Source of the DNA: Sulfurovum sp.
GTDB lineage: Bacteria > Campylobacterota > Campylobacteria > Campylobacterales > Sulfurovaceae
DNA: 8,315 bases
Reading direction: 5' to 3'
Assembly: GCA_015661795.1 (NCBI GenBank)
Contig: DQVJ01000253.1
Location: forward strand, 1-8,315
The position numbers and the translations under genes were made by a program. Each line of letters starts with the position of its first letter. Position 1 is the first letter of the stretch. Shown one piece after another: positions 6,209 to 8,315 of this stretch. The notes beneath the pieces were generated by a model. It did no database searches. It had not been told where the DNA came from and was given only the letters and a program-made list of their open reading frames with translations.

Positions 6209-7234
6209 GTGAAACACTTATTATTAATAGGTCCATTGTCAAATAAAAATGATGCAACAAATACAGGTGGTGTTACTATACTGTTTGAGTTATTATTATT
6301 AGAATTAAAGCAAAAAAGAATTGAATATGATGTGATTGATACATTAAAAGATAACTATCCTAATTCTGCTATTGCTTTTTTCTCTTCTTCTCTTCAGATA
6401 ATAAAACAATTTAAAAATTATGAGTACATTTCGTTGCAAGCTAGCAATAATAGTTTATTACTTTTAGGACCACTTGTTGTCTTGTTATCCAAAATACATA
6501 AGAAACATATCAGTATGAGAAAGTTTGCTGGAAATTTAGATGACATTTATGCAAAATCTAATTTTTTAAAAAAATTAATTATTAAGTATGTATTGAAAAA
6601 TATGGATATAAATTTTTTTGAAACAAAATATTTAATTAAATATTTTTATCACATGAACGATGAAACATATTGGTTTCCTAATGTTAGACAGCAATTAGTA
6701 GTTCCTAAAATACCTCGTACATTTAATAAACGTTTTGTATATATAGGTACTATTAATCAAGAAAAAGGAATAGATGAAATTATTTCTATCACAGAAAAAC
6801 TAACCAGTGATTATACCCTAGATGTATACGGACCAATACGCGAGAATAGGTATTCTGAAAACATACTTTTTGATAAAAATGTGAATTATAAAGGTTGTTT
6901 AGAACCAGATACTGTGACCAATGTTTTAAATACATATGATGTATTAATCCTACCATCGTATAGAGAAGGTTATCCTGGTGTCATTATTGAGGCATTTTCA
7001 TTAGGTATACCAGTTATTGCTACAAAGCTTGAAGGTATTATGGAGATGATTACTCATAATGTGAATGGCTTATTGATTGATGTAAAAGATAGTCATCAAC
7101 TTCAGAGTGCAATTGAATCCATTAATAATCAATCTTATTTTGATTTATCTACAAATGCTTTAAGTTCATTTTCAAATTTCAATAGTGAAGAACAAACAAA
7201 TTTATTTTTGAAAAGGATTGGTATTGGTATTTGA
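6209..7234 (+). CDS. Family 4 glycosyltransferase (second of two in the operon)
   Basis: This 341-aa protein is a GT-B fold transferase on the short side for the family. It shows an N-terminal glycine loop NTGGVTIL (18-25), the donor-site YIGTINQEKGIDEI (178-191), LDVYGP (204-209), and the E-x7-E signature EGYPGVIIE (Glu253, Glu261) followed by AFSLGIPVIAT and EMITHNVNGLL. A basic stretch around LKKLIIKYVLKN (about 120-131) could help it sit at the membrane surface. It begins with GTG behind AAGGG, 22 bases after the membrane protein. Its C-terminus (RIGIGI) is encoded by the bases that also hold the ribosome binding site and proposed TTG start of the next gene. The middle of the gene is extremely AT-rich; two lines from 6541 to 6660 have about 14% GC. 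Family is clear, specificity unknown. Confidence 0.88.
   Translation: MKHLLLIGPLSNKNDATNTGGVTILFELLLLELKQKRIEYDVIDTLKDNYPNSAIAFFSSSLQIIKQFKNYEYISLQASNNSLLLLGPLVVLLSKIHKKHISMRKFAGNLDDIYAKSNFLKKLIIKYVLKNMDINFFETKYLIKYFYHMNDETYWFPNVRQQLVVPKIPRTFNKRFVYIGTINQEKGIDEIISITEKLTSDYTLDVYGPIRENRYSENILFDKNVNYKGCLEPDTVTNVLNTYDVLILPSYREGYPGVIIEAFSLGIPVIATKLEGIMEMITHNVNGLLIDVKDSHQLQSAIESINNQSYFDLSTNALSSFSNFNSEEQTNLFLKRIGIGI
7213..7217 (+). promoter_or_regulatory. Ribosome binding site pointing to a TTG start at 7224
   Basis: AAGGA inside the end of the preceding gene is 6 bases from TTG 7224, near-ideal spacing, and TTG 7224 is in the lyase frame. It is too close to the other in-frame TTG at 7218 and too far (16 bases) from the out-of-frame ATG at 7234. 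Confidence 0.55.
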
Positions 7235-8315
7235 TGTCAGTCATGTTTTTCGATTGTTTCAAACAATTTATTATTTAAAAATAAAACAAATCAAGTACAG
7301 GATATATTATATATTTCGTAATAAATGGCGAAAACTATATCAGTATAGATATCCCATTACTTTACAATCACATGCTGAAGTTATTAACTTGTGTGCAACA
7401 ATAGTCTCAAATGCAATATATAAAAATAATACATTTATTGTGTTAAATTTTAAGTATAAAGTTGATAAAAATATAGATTGGAACTATGCTAAACACGGAA
7501 AACTTTGGACTTACAACCTTACATATTTTGATTATTTACAACAAGAAGACATGACTAAAGATGAAGGACTATTGTTTATATATGACTTCATGGGTCAGAT
7601 AGAAAATGTGAGAGATGGGATGATGCCATTTCCTATTTCTTTAAGAGGTATGAATTGGATTAAGTTTTTGACATATCATCGAATACAAGATAAAAAAATT
7701 GATGATTCTCTTTATGCCCAATATCATAAACTTATGGATAACATCGAATATCATATACTTGGTAATCATCTTTTAGAAAATGGTTTTTCATTACTATTTG
7801 GTGCTTATTATTTTAAAGATGAAAAGTTTTATTATAAAGCAAAAAAAATACTGATAGAAGAACTAGAAGAACAAATCTTAAAAGATGGTGCTCATTTTGA
7901 ACTGAGCCCCATGTATCACCAGATTATGCTTTTTAGAGTACTTGATTGCATAAATTTACTTCAAAACAATGACTGGAAAGAGCAAGAGTTACTTAAATTA
8001 TTGACTACTAAAGCAGAAATAATGCTTGGCTGGTTAAATTCTATGACGTATGAAAATGGTGATATTCCATTGTTAAACGACAGTACAAATAACATAGCAC
8101 CAACTACAGATGACCTTAACAAGTATGCGCTAAGGCTAGATCTACAAAAGAAGCTATTGCCATTCAAGGATAGCGGTTACAGAAAAGTTAAAAATGAACG
8201 TTATGAGATGGTGATGGATGTAGGTAATATAGGACCAGATTACATACCTGGACATGCACATAGTGATACTTTTAACTTTGAGTTATGTGTTGATGGACAA
8301 CCATTTATAGTAGAT
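7224..8315 (+). CDS. Heparinase II/III-like polysaccharide lyase, 3' end outside window
   Basis: The visible 364 codons encode a heparinase II/III-type protein, a family that cleaves uronic-acid-containing glycans by beta-elimination. The N-terminal helical part has the usual RLFQTIYYLKIKQIKYRIYY opening (residues 10-29), then RGMNWIKF, the motif GNHLLENG (Asn181, His182, Glu185) and DGAHFELSPMYH (Glu226, Tyr231, His232). The following domain begins with PGHAHSDT (His344, His346, Asp348) and runs off the edge at Asp364. From memory of heparinase II and III structures, Asn181 or His182/Glu185, Tyr231 and His344 match catalytic positions, while His346 and perhaps Asp364 match zinc ligands. Relatives are usually 550-650 aa, so over a third is missing. 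No in-frame ATG exists near the start; TTG 7224, overlapping the previous gene by 11 bases, is best supported. No obvious signal peptide is seen, so its location is uncertain. A one-base loss in the T5 run at 7245-7249 is the alternative explanation. Confidence 0.82.
   Translation, partial: MVFDVSHVFRLFQTIYYLKIKQIKYRIYYIFRNKWRKLYQYRYPITLQSHAEVINLCATIVSNAIYKNNTFIVLNFKYKVDKNIDWNYAKHGKLWTYNLTYFDYLQQEDMTKDEGLLFIYDFMGQIENVRDGMMPFPISLRGMNWIKFLTYHRIQDKKIDDSLYAQYHKLMDNIEYHILGNHLLENGFSLLFGAYYFKDEKFYYKAKKILIEELEEQILKDGAHFELSPMYHQIMLFRVLDCINLLQNNDWKEQELLKLLTTKAEIMLGWLNSMTYENGDIPLLNDSTNNIAPTTDDLNKYALRLDLQKKLLPFKDSGYRKVKNERYEMVMDVGNIGPDYIPGHAHSDTFNFELCVDGQPFIVD

Noticed and set aside
7234..7278. Short peptide from ATG 7234 (MSVMFFDCFKQFII)
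   Set aside because: It has no properly spaced ribosome binding site and ends after 14 codons; more likely an out-of-frame start within the lyase 5' end.
7961..8167. Minus-strand open frame inside the lyase gene
   Set aside because: The plus strand here encodes conserved-looking heparinase-family sequence leading to the HAHSDT motif; the antisense frame has no recognisable features.
1..8315. Insertion sequence, CRISPR array, tRNA or toxin-antitoxin pair
   Set aside because: No transposase-like protein, regularly spaced repeats, cloverleaf-like sequence or small paired genes were found on either strand.

Overview
The window is an AT-rich, gene-dense bacterial locus for building a surface or extracellular polysaccharide. 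It holds six complete protein genes and one gene cut off by the right edge. Very low GC, frequent AUA codons, GTG/TTG starts, AAGG-type ribosome binding sites and short overlaps are compatible with a Campylobacterota (Sulfurimonas/Sulfurovum/Arcobacter-like) genome. That placement is an inference from composition and style; no taxonomic marker gene is present.

Layout. Bases 1-173 are a leader with no convincing complete gene. It contains an unusual nested dyad and a possible promoter. Next comes a forward gene (174-1364) for an exported polysaccharide-deacetylase-like (DUF2334-type) protein with a C-terminal membrane anchor. It converges on a reverse-strand GT4 glycosyltransferase (1404-2534) that resembles the WcaL/AmsK group; a small hairpin lies between the two stops. 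A 171-base divergent intergenic region (2535-2705) carries promoter-like TATAAT boxes on both strands.

From 2706 to the right edge, five forward genes are tightly packed: a GT2 glycosyltransferase, a GT4 glycosyltransferase overlapping it by 4 bases, a polytopic membrane protein (candidate Wzy-like polymerase or GT-C enzyme), a second GT4 glycosyltransferase, and the first 364 codons of a heparinase II/III-like polysaccharide lyase. The lyase lacks an ATG start; the best start is TTG at 7224 behind a good AAGGA site. Spacing and overlaps suggest one operon.

How they may work together (inference): the glycosyltransferases build a lipid-linked repeat unit on the cytoplasmic face, the membrane protein polymerises or modifies it, and the lyase and the membrane-tethered deacetylase-like protein trim or modify the glycan in the periplasm. 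No initiating phosphoglycosyltransferase, flippase or export gene is in the window, so the locus probably continues past at least one edge. I recognised no insertion sequence, CRISPR array, tRNA or rRNA. The genes themselves are familiar types. The points most worth checking are the 5' end of the lyase gene, its placement in an assembly operon, the unassigned membrane protein, the anchored deacetylase architecture and the symmetric element at 33-116.
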